Source: Kangiella sp. (lineage in GTDB: Bacteria > Pseudomonadota > Gammaproteobacteria > Enterobacterales > Kangiellaceae). From it: 64,000 bases of DNA. Made by a program: the position numbers and the translations under genes. Under the pieces are notes generated by a model. It did not search any database. It saw only the letters and a list, made by a program, of their open reading frames with translations, and had not been told where the DNA came from. The stretch lies in contig JANQSG010000018.1 in NCBI GenBank assembly GCA_028284185.1, positions 427,029 through 491,028 on the forward strand. The letters run 5' to 3'. Shown one piece after another: positions 9,429 through 19,423 of the stretch (within the stretch, counting starts at the first letter, position 1; every line of letters begins with the position of its first letter).

Positions 9429-10929
9429 AAAAATATTAATTTTTATAGGTATTCTTATTGGTGTGGCTTTAACATCAACGCTGTTTTTAATCTTCAAACC
9501 GAAAGGTACTGTTGTTGATTACAATGAAGCTTCGGTAGAAAAAAAGGTGCTTTATTGGGTAGCACCGATGGACCCCAATTATCGGCGAAACAAACCAGGA
9601 AAATCCCCCATGGGCATGGATTTAATTCCAGTTTATGAAGAGTCTAATGCACTTTCTGATGCAGGGATTGGAACTATTACTATAGCGCCAGAACTTATTA
9701 ATAATCTTGGTGTTAGAACCGATAAGGTGATTAAAAAGCCAATGATTTCTAACCTTAAGACTGTAGGCTACATTGCTTTTGATGAAGATTTGATGGTGCA
9801 TATTCATCCCAGAGTGCAGGGCTGGGTCGAAAAATTATTTGTTCGCTCAGAAGGTGAAACGGTTTCACAAGGACAACCACTTTATCAAATATATTCCCCT
9901 GAATTGGTCAATGCTCAGGAAGAATATCTATTGGCCTTGAATCGAAACAATCAAAGGCTTGTCAACGCTGCTCAACAAAAATTAAGAGCTTTACAAGTTC
10001 CTAAAACAACGATTGTATCGATTAAGCGTACTAGAAAAGTTAATCAGTATCTGACTTTTTATGCACCACAAAGTGGTATTGTGCAATCGCTGAATATTCG
10101 TCAAGGACACCATGTCAAACCTGGAACCGAGATCATGTCTATTGGTGCTATCGATAAGGTTTGGGTTGAGGTTGAGATTTTTGAAAAACAATTACCCTGG
10201 ATCCAGCTTGGAGCCGCAGCAGAAATGCAGGTAGGATTTTTGCCAGGAAGGAAGTGGCTAGGCAGTGTTGATTTTATTTATCCGACACTGGACAGTAAAA
10301 CCCGTACGGCCAAAGTCAGATTAAAATTTCCTAATCAGGATTTATCTTTAAAACCTAATATGTATGCAACTATTAGTATTGAGTCTATCTTCGACAGAGA
10401 GTCATTATTTGTGCCCAAAGAAGCAGTCATCCGGACAGGCGACCAAGACAGAGTGGTGCTGGCTTTGGGGCAAGGACGTTTTAAATCTATAGAAGTGGTT
10501 AGCGGAATGCAGAATCAGAATGCAATTGAAATTATCAGTGGCCTTGATGAAGGTGAAGAAGTCGTAGTGTCAGCACAGTTTTTAATTGATTCTGAGTCCA
10601 GTAAAACCTCTGACTTTAAAAGAATGCAATCACAGCAAGAACAATCAGATCCATCATCAAATACCGCAATAGTCGATGGTATTATCAATACGATCGATGT
10701 TGATAGTCGAATAATCAATATCAGTCGTGGGCCAATAGAAAAATGGAGTCGCCCAGCAGCGACTATGGATTTTATCCTACCGGAAAACATTGATATTCAT
10801 TTACTCAAGCCCGCTGAAACGATTCGTTTTAAATTTGAAGCCGGTGAAGAATTTATCATTCTTGAGTTGATAGAAAAGTCTGCTCCTACGGATTTGAAAC
10901 AGCAGCATAATCATATGCATCAACAGTAG
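9421..10929 (+). CDS. cusB: CusB-like RND periplasmic adaptor with HMBD and C-terminal CusF-like domain
   Basis: Membrane-fusion protein joining CusA and the outer-membrane channel. The ATG follows the ribosome-binding site AGGAGAG. Visible in 502 aa: an N-terminal membrane anchor (8-25); a heavy-metal-binding domain at about 45-74 with YWVAPMDP and KSPMGMDLIPVYE; a lipoyl/hairpin core with VEKLFVRSEGETVSQGQPL; beta-barrel segments; and at about 425-495 a domain that aligns with CusF without gaps. In that domain the CusF ligand positions His36, Trp44 and Met47 read Arg, Arg and Ala, and only Met49 is kept (PAATMDF), so metal binding there may be weak. It overlaps the preceding gene and lies 10 bp before cusA. 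Confidence 0.9.
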   Translation: MNKKILIFIGILIGVALTSTLFLIFKPKGTVVDYNEASVEKKVLYWVAPMDPNYRRNKPGKSPMGMDLIPVYEESNALSDAGIGTITIAPELINNLGVRTDKVIKKPMISNLKTVGYIAFDEDLMVHIHPRVQGWVEKLFVRSEGETVSQGQPLYQIYSPELVNAQEEYLLALNRNNQRLVNAAQQKLRALQVPKTTIVSIKRTRKVNQYLTFYAPQSGIVQSLNIRQGHHVKPGTEIMSIGAIDKVWVEVEIFEKQLPWIQLGAAAEMQVGFLPGRKWLGSVDFIYPTLDSKTRTAKVRLKFPNQDLSLKPNMYATISIESIFDRESLFVPKEAVIRTGDQDRVVLALGQGRFKSIEVVSGMQNQNAIEIISGLDEGEEVVVSAQFLIDSESSKTSDFKRMQSQQEQSDPSSNTAIVDGIINTIDVDSRIINISRGPIEKWSRPAATMDFILPENIDIHLLKPAETIRFKFEAGEEFIILELIEKSAPTDLKQQHNHMHQQ

Positions 10930-10939
10930 GAGATAGAGC

Positions 10940-13900
10940 ATGATACAGTCTATTATTCGCTGGTCTATTGGCAATAGGTTTTTTGTTTTATTGACGACCT
11001 TAGTGTTAGTTGGTCTTGGATTATATTCACTCAAACAAACTCCTGTGGATGCGATTCCAGATCTGTCGGATGTGCAGGTTATTATCAAAACTAATTATCC
11101 AGGCCAGGCACCGCAAGTGGTTGAAGATCAGGTAACTTATCCGCTAACTACCGCCATGCTGTCAGTTCCTGGTGCTGTCACTGTACGGGGTTATTCTTTT
11201 TTTGGTGACTCCTATGTCTATGTGATTTTTGATGAGCAAACAGATTTATACTGGGCTAGAAGCCGCGTTCTGGAGTATTTAAGTCAGGTAGCTCCAACCT
11301 TACCAGCAACCGCCCGACCACAACTGGGGCCAGATGCAACCGGCGTGGGTTGGATCTATCTGTATGCACTGATTGATAAAACCGGTCAGCATGACATCAG
11401 CCAGTTGCGCAGTATCCAAGATTGGTTTTTAAAATATGAATTACAAACGGTTCCTGGGGTGTCTGAGGTTGCCAGTCTGGGCGGTATGGTTAAGCAGTAT
11501 CAGGTGACAGTTGATCCTGAAAAGCTAAGAGCTTATGGCATTCCGCTTGCGCATATTCAAATGGCCATTAAACAAGGTAATCAGGAGGTTGGAGCTTCGG
11601 TTATCGAGATGGCAGAAGCCGAGTATATGGTTAGAGCTAATGGCTATATTCAACAATCTCAGGATCTTGAGAATATTCCCTTAGGACTGAACAGCAAAGG
11701 TATACCTCTTCTGCTCAAGAATGTTGCTGAAATTACTATTGGTCCACAAATGCGCCGAGGTATTGCCGAACTAAATGGAGAAGGTGAAACGGTTGGCGGC
11801 ATTGTGGTTATGCGATATGGCGAGAATGCGCAAAAAACCATTCAGGGTGTTAAACAAAAACTGGAAGATTTAAAGCAGGGATTACCTGATGGCGTCGAAC
11901 TAATAACGGTTTATGACCGAAGTGGCTTGATAGAAAGAGCAATTGATAATTTATGGATTAAATTGCTTGAAGAATTTGCGGTAGTCGCTTTGGTGTGTGT
12001 GATCTTTTTGTTTCATATCCGATCATCACTGGTGGCCGTTATTAGTTTGCCTGTCGGTATTTTAATTGCTTTTATCGTGATGCATTGGCAGGGGCTTAAT
12101 GCAAATATCATGTCGTTAGGCGGTATTGCCATTGCCATAGGGGCCATGATAGATGGTGCCATTGTGATGATAGAAAATATGCACAAACATATGGAGAAAA
12201 CGCCGCTAACCAAAGCTAATCGATGGCAACTGGTCTCGAAATCTGCTTCAGAAGTGGGATCGGCTTTATTTTTCAGTTTGTTGATTATTACTATCAGTTT
12301 TGTGCCAGTGTTTACTCTGGAGGCACAAGAAGGCCGGATGTTCTCTCCATTAGCCTTTACTAAAACTTACGCTATGGCTGCCTCTGCAGCTTTGGCGATC
12401 ACTTTAATACCGGTATTAATGGGATATTTTATTCGTGGCAAAGTATTGCCGGAACATAAAAATCCAGTAAATCGAGCCTTGATCGCTATCTATATGCCTA
12501 CCTTAAGGAAGGTATTACAATATCCAAAAACAACAGTTGTAACGGCGATTATTGTTTTTGTGATTGGCCTTTGGCCAATTAATAAAATTGGTAGTGAGTT
12601 TATTCCGCCTCTTGACGAAGGTGATCTAATGTATATGCCGACCACTTATCCAGGCATATCCATTGGCAAAGCAAGAGAATTGCTACAACAAACCGATAAG
12701 CTGATTCGGACTATTCCTGAAGTTGAGACGGTATTTGGTAAAGTAGGGCGCGCTGAAACAGCAACCGATCCGGCTCCTCTTACCATGATTGAAACCTTTA
12801 TCCAGTTAAAGCCACGAGAGCAATGGCGAGAAGGCGTCACCACTGATAGCTTAATCAAAGAGTTAGATTCCTTGGTGAAATTACCAGGCGTAACCAATGC
12901 CTGGGTAATGCCGATTAAAACGCGTATTGATATGTTGGCAACAGGGATTAAGACGCCTGTCGGGATCAAAATTGCCGGTCCGAAACTGAGTGAGATACAA
13001 AAAATCGGTCAACACCTGGAGCAAATATTGAAACAGGTTTCTGGTACCGCTTCTGTCTATTCTGAACGGGTAGCAGGTGGCCGCTATATTAAGATTGATA
13101 TCAAGAGAGAAAATGCTGCACGTTATGGTTTAAACATTACGGATATACAGCAGGTTATTGCGACAGCGATTGGCGGTATGAATGTTTCTCAATCTATAGA
13201 AGGTTTAGAACGTTATCCAATTAATGTTCGTTATCCACAGGATTATCGTGATTCACCAGAGCAGCTTGAACTTTTGCCTATGGTGACTTCGACAGGAAAA
13301 AAAATCCCTTTGGGTGATGTCGCCAATATTTATATAGAGGATGGGCCACCAGGAATTAAGAGTGAAAATGCGCGGCTGAATGGTTGGGCCTTTGTGGATA
13401 TAGAGGATATTGATGTTGGGCATTATGTAGAAGTAGCGCAGCAAGTGGTTAAAGAGCAATTAGAACTTCCAGCAGGTTACTCTATTCAATGGTCTGGTCA
13501 ATACGAATATATGCTCAGAGCAAAGGAAAAATTATCCTACGTAGTACCTTTAACTTTAGCCATTATTGTTATTCTGCTTTTTATGAATTTCAGAAATTTT
13601 GCTGAAGTCAGCATTATTATGGGAACTTTACCTTTTGCCATGATAGGAAGTCTCTGGTTGATGTATCTGCAGGGATTTAATTTTTCTGTGGCGGTTGGGG
13701 TAGGCTTTATTGCTTTAGCTGGCGTCGCCGTTGAAATTGGGGTTATTATGCTGGTTTATCTGAATCAGGCTTATCAGCGGTTATTAGATAAAAAAATGAC
13801 TTTGCAGCAAGCTGTAACAAGGCAAGAGTTAAGAACTGTTGTACTTGAGGGTGCTGGTTTGCGGGTGCGCCCAGTTATGATGACGGCCGCCTCTATAGTG

Positions 13901-14065
13901 ATTGGTTTATTACCTATTTTATACGGTACTGGCTCTGGTTCTGAAATTATGAGTAGAATTGCTGCCCCTATGGTGGGCGGTATGCTCAGTGCAATTGTGT
14001 TAACGCTATTGGTACTGCCAGCAGTGTATTATTTATGGCGAATTTATTCACAGAATATTCAATAA
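10940..14065 (+). CDS. cusA: CusA-like heavy-metal efflux RND transporter
   Basis: Proton-driven inner-membrane pump for Cu(I)/Ag(I) export. The 1041 aa match the HME-RND subfamily in length. The sequence begins MIQSIIRWSIGNRFFVLL and continues with TPVDAIPDLSDVQVII and GQAPQVVEDQVTYPL, the standard start of CusA/CzcA proteins. RND motifs such as GGIAIAIGAMIDGAIVMIEN (helix 4 with its acidic residues) and GVGFIALAGVAVEIGVIML (helix 10) are present. It is the terminal gene of the efflux operon. Copper/silver rather than Zn/Co/Cd specificity is inferred from the Met-rich partners and the HMBD/CusF-like adaptor. Confidence 0.93.
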   Translation: MIQSIIRWSIGNRFFVLLTTLVLVGLGLYSLKQTPVDAIPDLSDVQVIIKTNYPGQAPQVVEDQVTYPLTTAMLSVPGAVTVRGYSFFGDSYVYVIFDEQTDLYWARSRVLEYLSQVAPTLPATARPQLGPDATGVGWIYLYALIDKTGQHDISQLRSIQDWFLKYELQTVPGVSEVASLGGMVKQYQVTVDPEKLRAYGIPLAHIQMAIKQGNQEVGASVIEMAEAEYMVRANGYIQQSQDLENIPLGLNSKGIPLLLKNVAEITIGPQMRRGIAELNGEGETVGGIVVMRYGENAQKTIQGVKQKLEDLKQGLPDGVELITVYDRSGLIERAIDNLWIKLLEEFAVVALVCVIFLFHIRSSLVAVISLPVGILIAFIVMHWQGLNANIMSLGGIAIAIGAMIDGAIVMIENMHKHMEKTPLTKANRWQLVSKSASEVGSALFFSLLIITISFVPVFTLEAQEGRMFSPLAFTKTYAMAASAALAITLIPVLMGYFIRGKVLPEHKNPVNRALIAIYMPTLRKVLQYPKTTVVTAIIVFVIGLWPINKIGSEFIPPLDEGDLMYMPTTYPGISIGKARELLQQTDKLIRTIPEVETVFGKVGRAETATDPAPLTMIETFIQLKPREQWREGVTTDSLIKELDSLVKLPGVTNAWVMPIKTRIDMLATGIKTPVGIKIAGPKLSEIQKIGQHLEQILKQVSGTASVYSERVAGGRYIKIDIKRENAARYGLNITDIQQVIATAIGGMNVSQSIEGLERYPINVRYPQDYRDSPEQLELLPMVTSTGKKIPLGDVANIYIEDGPPGIKSENARLNGWAFVDIEDIDVGHYVEVAQQVVKEQLELPAGYSIQWSGQYEYMLRAKEKLSYVVPLTLAIIVILLFMNFRNFAEVSIIMGTLPFAMIGSLWLMYLQGFNFSVAVGVGFIALAGVAVEIGVIMLVYLNQAYQRLLDKKMTLQQAVTRQELRTVVLEGAGLRVRPVMMTAASIVIGLLPILYGTGSGSEIMSRIAAPMVGGMLSAIVLTLLVLPAVYYLWRIYSQNIQ

Positions 14066-14116
14066 ATTTTAGTGAGATCAGAGGCAGGAAAAGTAAGGGA
14101 GTGATTAGAATTTAAT

Positions 14117-17100
14117 TTAACCGGAGAGTCGATCTTCTGAATACAATAATGAATAGACATCTTCCTCTCCAACAGGGCGACTAATATAGTAGCCCTGAGT
14201 ATTGTCACATTCAGATTTTTTGACTAAGTTGTATTGCTCTTCATTTTCAATTCCTTCGGCAATAACTTCCAGCTTTAAGGAGCGAGCCATATTAACGATT
14301 GCTACAAATAATAAATGAGCTTGCTGTGAATGCACTATATTATCTACAAAAGCCTTATCAATTTTTAGTTTATCCACCGGAAGTTGAGATAAATAATAAA
14401 AAGAAGAATAGCCAGTACCGAAATCATCAATGGATAATTTAACACCGAGTTCACGTAGGGCGTGCAGAGTGCGCATAATTTTATGGGCACTTTTCATTAA
14501 GGTTGTTTCGGTAATTTCTAGCTCCAGGCACGATGCTGGTAAATTATAACTTTTAAGCAGCGATTTAACTTCATCTACAATAGAGTCGCCTTCTAGCTGT
14601 TTAACCGATATATTAACAGCAATAGAAAGTGATTGATCAATATTGTTTCGCCAAATACTTAATTGTTCTAAAGCTTTGTCTAAAACCCAACTGCCGATAT
14701 CTTGTATCATTCCCATTTCTTCAAGAATAGGAATGAACTCATTGGGCGGAATATTGCCAAGAACTTCATGTTTCCATCTAAGTAAGGATTCGAATCCAAT
14801 AATTTTATTTTCTTTAATTGAAAATTTTGGTTGATATTGCAGGAAAAAACTGTCACTCAAAAATGAACTTTTAACAGAGCTTTCAATAACGTGGCGTCTA
14901 ATCACGGTTGATTGCAACGTAGGTTCATAATTTCTATAAGTTCCTTTACCCAGGTTTTTAGCGGCATAAAGTGCAGAATCTGCAAACTTCATAAGCTCTA
15001 TACTATCTGAGCTGTCTTTAGGGCTGTAGCTAATGCCTATGGAAGCATTTAAGTTAAGTTCTATACCATCTACCTCAATGGTTTTATTTAAAGCTTCAAG
15101 TAATCTTTCACAAATGATATGAGATTCGCGTTTATCTCCAAGTTCAGGAATAATGATGACAAATTCATCGCCAGCAAATCTATAGCAGGTTGCTAGCTTT
15201 GGGGTAGCTTCCTGGATGGCACTAGCGGTATAAATTAATACTTTATCACCAAAATCATGACCCAATGAGTCATTAATGTTTTTAAATCTATCAAGATCAA
15301 TAATGATGACGGCCAGTAACTTATCTTCAGGGTTTGAATGGAGATAGTTGGGTAAATCTTTATTAAGCTTATTTCTGTTGCCCAGGGACGTTAACGAGTC
15401 ATAATTAGCCAGTGTATAAAGTTGTTGTTCGTGCTTTTTTCTTGCCAGATTTCTTTTGATATAAAAGTAAGTCAGTATTGAAATTAAGGCGCCAATTATT
15501 AATGAGTACAGAATATAGGCTTTAAGAGTACGCCATGGAGAAACCGCGACATCTATAGTTAATTCGGCAATATTTTCATCATTACCTTTTTCTCTGACTT
15601 GTAATCTATAGTTACCCGTTGGAATATGGTTATAAACAACGTAGTTACTGTTGTGAACCAAATGCCAATTATCACTCTGACCTAAAAGTCTGTATTCATA
15701 TTGAATATACTCAGATGCTGCCAGATCAAGTTTTGCATAGGATATTCTAAAATTCGTATTATCATATCCCAGTTTGATTTCAGGGTATTTTTTAGGATAT
15801 ATAAAACTGTAGTTTTTATTGGCTTTTCTATAAGAAGTAAAAATAATAGGAATTTTTCTTTTTGATGCACTAGTTATAAAATCAGGGTTAATCTTTGCTA
15901 AGCCCTTCTTTCCTCCAATATAAATATACCCATCCTGGCTATAAATGGAAGATTTAGTGTTGTAAGCACCTCGAGGTAGGCCGTAGCCATAATCATAGAG
16001 TTGATTAGCATGGCTGTTAATATCAAATTTTATAACGCCATCATCAGTAGCCAACCAGATAAAATGGTTTGGGTCTTTTATTATCGATGAAATAGAATCA
16101 TTCTCTAAACTTTCGTGTCTGTCATGATTATGAAAAGTAAATTTATTTTTGTCTTTTAAATCAATGATTAAATGACTAAGTCCAGAGTTGGTCGCTATCC
16201 ACCAGTTAGTATTGTCAAAAGTTGTTATGTCATTCACTTGGTTATTGGGTAAGCTGGACTTATTCGTTGGATCGTTTTTGAAATGAGTATATTCCCCTTT
16301 GCTATTAACCAAATATAAACCAGAATTAACTGTACCTATCCACATAAAGCCATCAAAAGCATCTTCAATAAAGGTAATTTTCTTATCCTGAAATAGATTG
16401 CCAAGAGAGTTAAGCTTTAATAAGTTCTGAGGCTTCATTGGATCTGTTAAAAGGAATACACCATTATTTGATGAGAACCAGATATTGTTATCATTATCTT
16501 GATGTATATAATCTACATTAAATGGTTGATTCGTTGCTGAGAGTTGTTTTGGTTTTATATATTGGGCAGAAGATTTACCGTTCCAATGAATCAAACCTTC
16601 TTTTGCCGCAATCCAGATATCACTATCAGAAAGATATAAATGCCTTTTTACAAACAGATTTTTGCTGTGGGAATTCAGTGCCTTTAAAATTTCAGGAGTA
16701 AGATCTTCAAATAATTTCCTGTCTGCTGATAATTTTCTGAAACCAGCCTGACAGACAGAAAAAAATAGCTCTCCTTTAGCATTTTCACTAATATGGCAAT
16801 AATCATCTCGATTAATGTTGGCATAAGCAAGATCGGATGCAACCAATCGATGAAATCCAGTATTTTTTAAATTTGTACTAAAAACACCATCATTTTGCGA
16901 TCCAACCCACAATACTTCCTGTTCATTAATAAACAGATCGATCAGATTATTTGATTTTATGGAATAAGCATCATTGAAGTCTGCTTTATGAACATGAATT
17001 TTATTTAATTCAAGATCATATTCATACAAACCATTATGTGAGGTTGCTATCCACAAATGGTTATCATGGTTAATCACAGCGTCATTAATCAGTATATTAA

Positions 17101-17848
17101 GATTTGCCGGAAGAGCGGGATTTATATTAGTAGTTTGTCCAGACGGGTAAGAATAAATATTTTTATTAGTTACATAGTAGTAGCTGCCTTGAGAACTTAT
17201 CGTTTTAATAAGATATTCATTATTGGGAAATTCAATAAAGCTTGTACAGTTAGTTATGTTTGAGGCTTCACAAAACTTAGTCTTTCCAGAGTCAAAACCT
17301 ACTAATAATTTATCCGAAGGACTATGTAGGGAAATGCTGGATATTTGATCCGGAAATTCATTTGTTAGAGAAAATAGCGATTCTTCGGTAGAAAAACTAT
17401 AAAGCTTTTTATTGAAAAAAATCCAAAGTTCACCTTTAGAGCCTGCTATAATATTGCCATTGCTAAAATCTGAACCTTTGGCAAAAGGAATAGCATATCG
17501 TTCAAAATAACCATTGGCTAAAAGTTTATGCAGTACTCCATTCGATGTCAGTATCCAGAGTGCCCCCTGAATATACTCAATACTTATAGCATTATCTGAA
17601 GATAAACTACTAGGGTCATCAGGATCAAAGGTAAAACTTAGATAATTTTCACCATCAAATCGGGTAACACCTTTATCGCTGGCAATCCAGATAAAACCAT
17701 ACTCATCCTGATCAACATCATAGATAGTTTCGTTTAGAGTGCCTTCATCATTGGTAAGTCTTTTGAAGGATAAGGTGTCATCAGCTATCGCTGACACCGA
17801 TAGAAATATCGATGCCAGTATAGCAAGCTTGGGAATAGAAAGGTTCAC
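14117..17848 (-). CDS. Beta-propeller sensor GGDEF-EAL protein (c-di-GMP turnover)
   Basis: Giant membrane sensor of 1243 aa. Order: signal peptide (about 1-22); about a dozen propeller repeats of the two-component-regulator type (WIASDKGVTRFDG, LWVGSQNDGVF, MWIGTVNSGLY); a Y_Y_Y-type domain near 680-770; one membrane helix near 780-800; GGDEF domain with RFAGDEFVIII near 893; EAL domain with FESLLRW near 1019, then LEITETTLM, IDDFGTGYSS, KLKIDKAFV, AEGIENEEQ and QGYYISRP. The catalytic EAL residues look intact. The GGDEF signature reads AGDEF, which is often still active. It ends a four-gene operon, 22 bp after the secreted protein. The ligand is unknown; sugars or peptides bound by the periplasmic propeller are possible. 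Confidence 0.9.
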   Translation of the reverse strand: MNLSIPKLAILASIFLSVSAIADDTLSFKRLTNDEGTLNETIYDVDQDEYGFIWIASDKGVTRFDGENYLSFTFDPDDPSSLSSDNAISIEYIQGALWILTSNGVLHKLLANGYFERYAIPFAKGSDFSNGNIIAGSKGELWIFFNKKLYSFSTEESLFSLTNEFPDQISSISLHSPSDKLLVGFDSGKTKFCEASNITNCTSFIEFPNNEYLIKTISSQGSYYYVTNKNIYSYPSGQTTNINPALPANLNILINDAVINHDNHLWIATSHNGLYEYDLELNKIHVHKADFNDAYSIKSNNLIDLFINEQEVLWVGSQNDGVFSTNLKNTGFHRLVASDLAYANINRDDYCHISENAKGELFFSVCQAGFRKLSADRKLFEDLTPEILKALNSHSKNLFVKRHLYLSDSDIWIAAKEGLIHWNGKSSAQYIKPKQLSATNQPFNVDYIHQDNDNNIWFSSNNGVFLLTDPMKPQNLLKLNSLGNLFQDKKITFIEDAFDGFMWIGTVNSGLYLVNSKGEYTHFKNDPTNKSSLPNNQVNDITTFDNTNWWIATNSGLSHLIIDLKDKNKFTFHNHDRHESLENDSISSIIKDPNHFIWLATDDGVIKFDINSHANQLYDYGYGLPRGAYNTKSSIYSQDGYIYIGGKKGLAKINPDFITSASKRKIPIIFTSYRKANKNYSFIYPKKYPEIKLGYDNTNFRISYAKLDLAASEYIQYEYRLLGQSDNWHLVHNSNYVVYNHIPTGNYRLQVREKGNDENIAELTIDVAVSPWRTLKAYILYSLIIGALISILTYFYIKRNLARKKHEQQLYTLANYDSLTSLGNRNKLNKDLPNYLHSNPEDKLLAVIIIDLDRFKNINDSLGHDFGDKVLIYTASAIQEATPKLATCYRFAGDEFVIIIPELGDKRESHIICERLLEALNKTIEVDGIELNLNASIGISYSPKDSSDSIELMKFADSALYAAKNLGKGTYRNYEPTLQSTVIRRHVIESSVKSSFLSDSFFLQYQPKFSIKENKIIGFESLLRWKHEVLGNIPPNEFIPILEEMGMIQDIGSWVLDKALEQLSIWRNNIDQSLSIAVNISVKQLEGDSIVDEVKSLLKSYNLPASCLELEITETTLMKSAHKIMRTLHALRELGVKLSIDDFGTGYSSFYYLSQLPVDKLKIDKAFVDNIVHSQQAHLLFVAIVNMARSLKLEVIAEGIENEEQYNLVKKSECDNTQGYYISRPVGEEDVYSLLYSEDRLSG

Positions 17849-17870
17849 TTACTTTGTTTTGAGCCAAAAG

Positions 17871-18641
17871 TTACTTCATTTTCTTAAGGTGATACTTGGC
17901 TAAAGTTTCAACACTATCATCCAGATATTTGGTTGAAGCTAAAACAATTCTTGGTAAGCTACTGCTTTTAGTGCCTAAATAAAACGGCTTACAGATATCC
18001 CAGTATTTGGTTAAGCTGGTTAGAGCTGAGCGCTCATAATTTTGATACTTGAATTTTGATATATCATTGAGCAAATATTCAAATGCTTCAATGTTCAATC
18101 TAACTTGATTCAAACTATTTTCGTCAGCAAAGTTTGAACGTACAGCGATATAGTATTTATTGGCTCTTTCTATTAACAGTTCCATCTTTTTCAGCTGAAC
18201 GTATTTTTTCTCATCTTCGGTATTACTGACCGCATGTTTCTCTACAATAAACTCAGCACTTTCAAGTAATGCCTCACTATAGTCAATGACCAGATTTGCA
18301 TTTTCTTCATTAAATGGCTGATTAATAGTTTGATATAATTCACTATAAGTTATATCAATAAACTGAATCAAATTCTCTTGAATATCGTCTTCTTTGTAGC
18401 CTTTTATTGCTTCTATATTAGCCTTTAAGCTTTCTATACTAGCCTGAAGCTCTTTTTTAGAGCGATGTGCCATGATATTTTGGTTTTTATAAAAATACCA
18501 TTTGGCTACCTGTTGACTATTGCGTTCTATATTTTCAGCAATTTCCAGTTCTTCAGCATCTTTAGTTTTAGCTAAGCCAGTTGCTGAAAGGCTTAACATG
18601 ACTAATGATAAAAATGCTATTAAATATTGATTGCGTTTCAT
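17871..18641 (-). CDS. Secreted helical protein of unknown function
   Basis: Not recognised with confidence. The 256 aa start with a clear signal peptide (MKRNQYLIAFLSLVMLSLSATGLA). The rest is predicted mainly helical and charged, without cysteines in obvious pairs or enzymatic motifs. Its start overlaps the stop of the upstream gene by 4 bp (ATGA), and both proteins are about 256 aa of similar helical character, so the pair may be distant paralogues. The segment NRANKYYIAVRSNFADENS faintly recalls PilJ/NarX-type periplasmic four-helix sensor domains. A role as periplasmic partner of the propeller GGDEF-EAL protein is inferred only from the operon. Confidence 0.75.
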   Translation of the reverse strand: MKRNQYLIAFLSLVMLSLSATGLAKTKDAEELEIAENIERNSQQVAKWYFYKNQNIMAHRSKKELQASIESLKANIEAIKGYKEDDIQENLIQFIDITYSELYQTINQPFNEENANLVIDYSEALLESAEFIVEKHAVSNTEDEKKYVQLKKMELLIERANKYYIAVRSNFADENSLNQVRLNIEAFEYLLNDISKFKYQNYERSALTSLTKYWDICKPFYLGTKSSSLPRIVLASTKYLDDSVETLAKYHLKKMK

Positions 18642-19411
18642 TGCATTAAATCCTCTTCTAACTGCAAAGCAAGCATGACGCTCTTCTGAATTTTTGCTGA
18701 CTTCTTTTGAGCCAAGCTTGGTACGTATCGCTTGCTGTCCGTAACGGCCATGATTTTAAATAGTAAAAAATCTTTATTGACTGAGCGGAGTATGCTTTTT
18801 ATTTTCTTTGGCACATTTTTATCGCTTTCAGCCATTAACCGTTTGTATTCATCATCAAATCGAGCAATGATTTCTTTTGCTTCTTTATCGTAGCCTTTAA
18901 GATCAACTCCCCAGGCTTTTATCAAATACATAGAGGTTAATCTTTGTACATCAATGCCTAGCTCTGAAATCAAAACCAGATCTTCTGCGACTTTAGAGTG
19001 CACATCAGTCGCTAGGTGCTCATCAAGTTTTTCGCATTTGATAATAAATTCATCGATTTGTTTTTTGATAAGAACTACATCTTCTTTTTTGGGTTTAGAG
19101 GTGATTTTTGGTCTTATCTGACTCCATAACACTTGCAACTCTTTTAACTCTGCGTTGTTTTTAGAGCCGAGATCGTGACTGCTGACATTCTTTAAAAAAG
19201 TATCAATACTGGCTACTTTTTCAGCGATGTCTTTCTCTGGATCGTTATTAGTTATACCGATGCCAATCAAAATATAATCTTGAAAGGCGCTTTCGGCATT
19301 CATACAAACATGGGTTATTTCTTGTATATCACTTGCTTTAACTTCTGCAGATAGTAATGCACTGTTAAAAATAGCAGCAAGTAAAAAGATTAATATTCTA
19401 AAAGAACGCAT
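18638..19411 (-). CDS. Secreted helical protein, possibly PilJ-type sensor domain
   Basis: The 257 aa have a signal peptide (about 1-23), then helices. The segment ELGIDVQRLTSMYLIKAWGVD near 155-175 resembles the QRMLSQR-MAK-YLL-WG core of the PilJ/NarX-type type IV pili methyl-accepting domain, but no transmembrane or output domain follows. It would therefore be a free-standing periplasmic module. Two cysteines in the early part (VCMNAE and IKCEKLD) might pair. It lies 12 bp after the outer-membrane barrel gene. The family assignment is tentative; the secreted nature is well supported. Confidence 0.7.
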   Translation of the reverse strand: MRSFRILIFLLAAIFNSALLSAEVKASDIQEITHVCMNAESAFQDYILIGIGITNNDPEKDIAEKVASIDTFLKNVSSHDLGSKNNAELKELQVLWSQIRPKITSKPKKEDVVLIKKQIDEFIIKCEKLDEHLATDVHSKVAEDLVLISELGIDVQRLTSMYLIKAWGVDLKGYDKEAKEIIARFDDEYKRLMAESDKNVPKKIKSILRSVNKDFLLFKIMAVTDSKRYVPSLAQKKSAKIQKSVMLALQLEEDLMQ

Positions 19412-19423
19412 AAATTTGGCCTC

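Noticed and set aside
14066..14116. Gap between convergent cusA and the GGDEF-EAL gene, checked for a terminator
   Set aside because: No hairpin with a stem of 6 bp or more could be found by eye.
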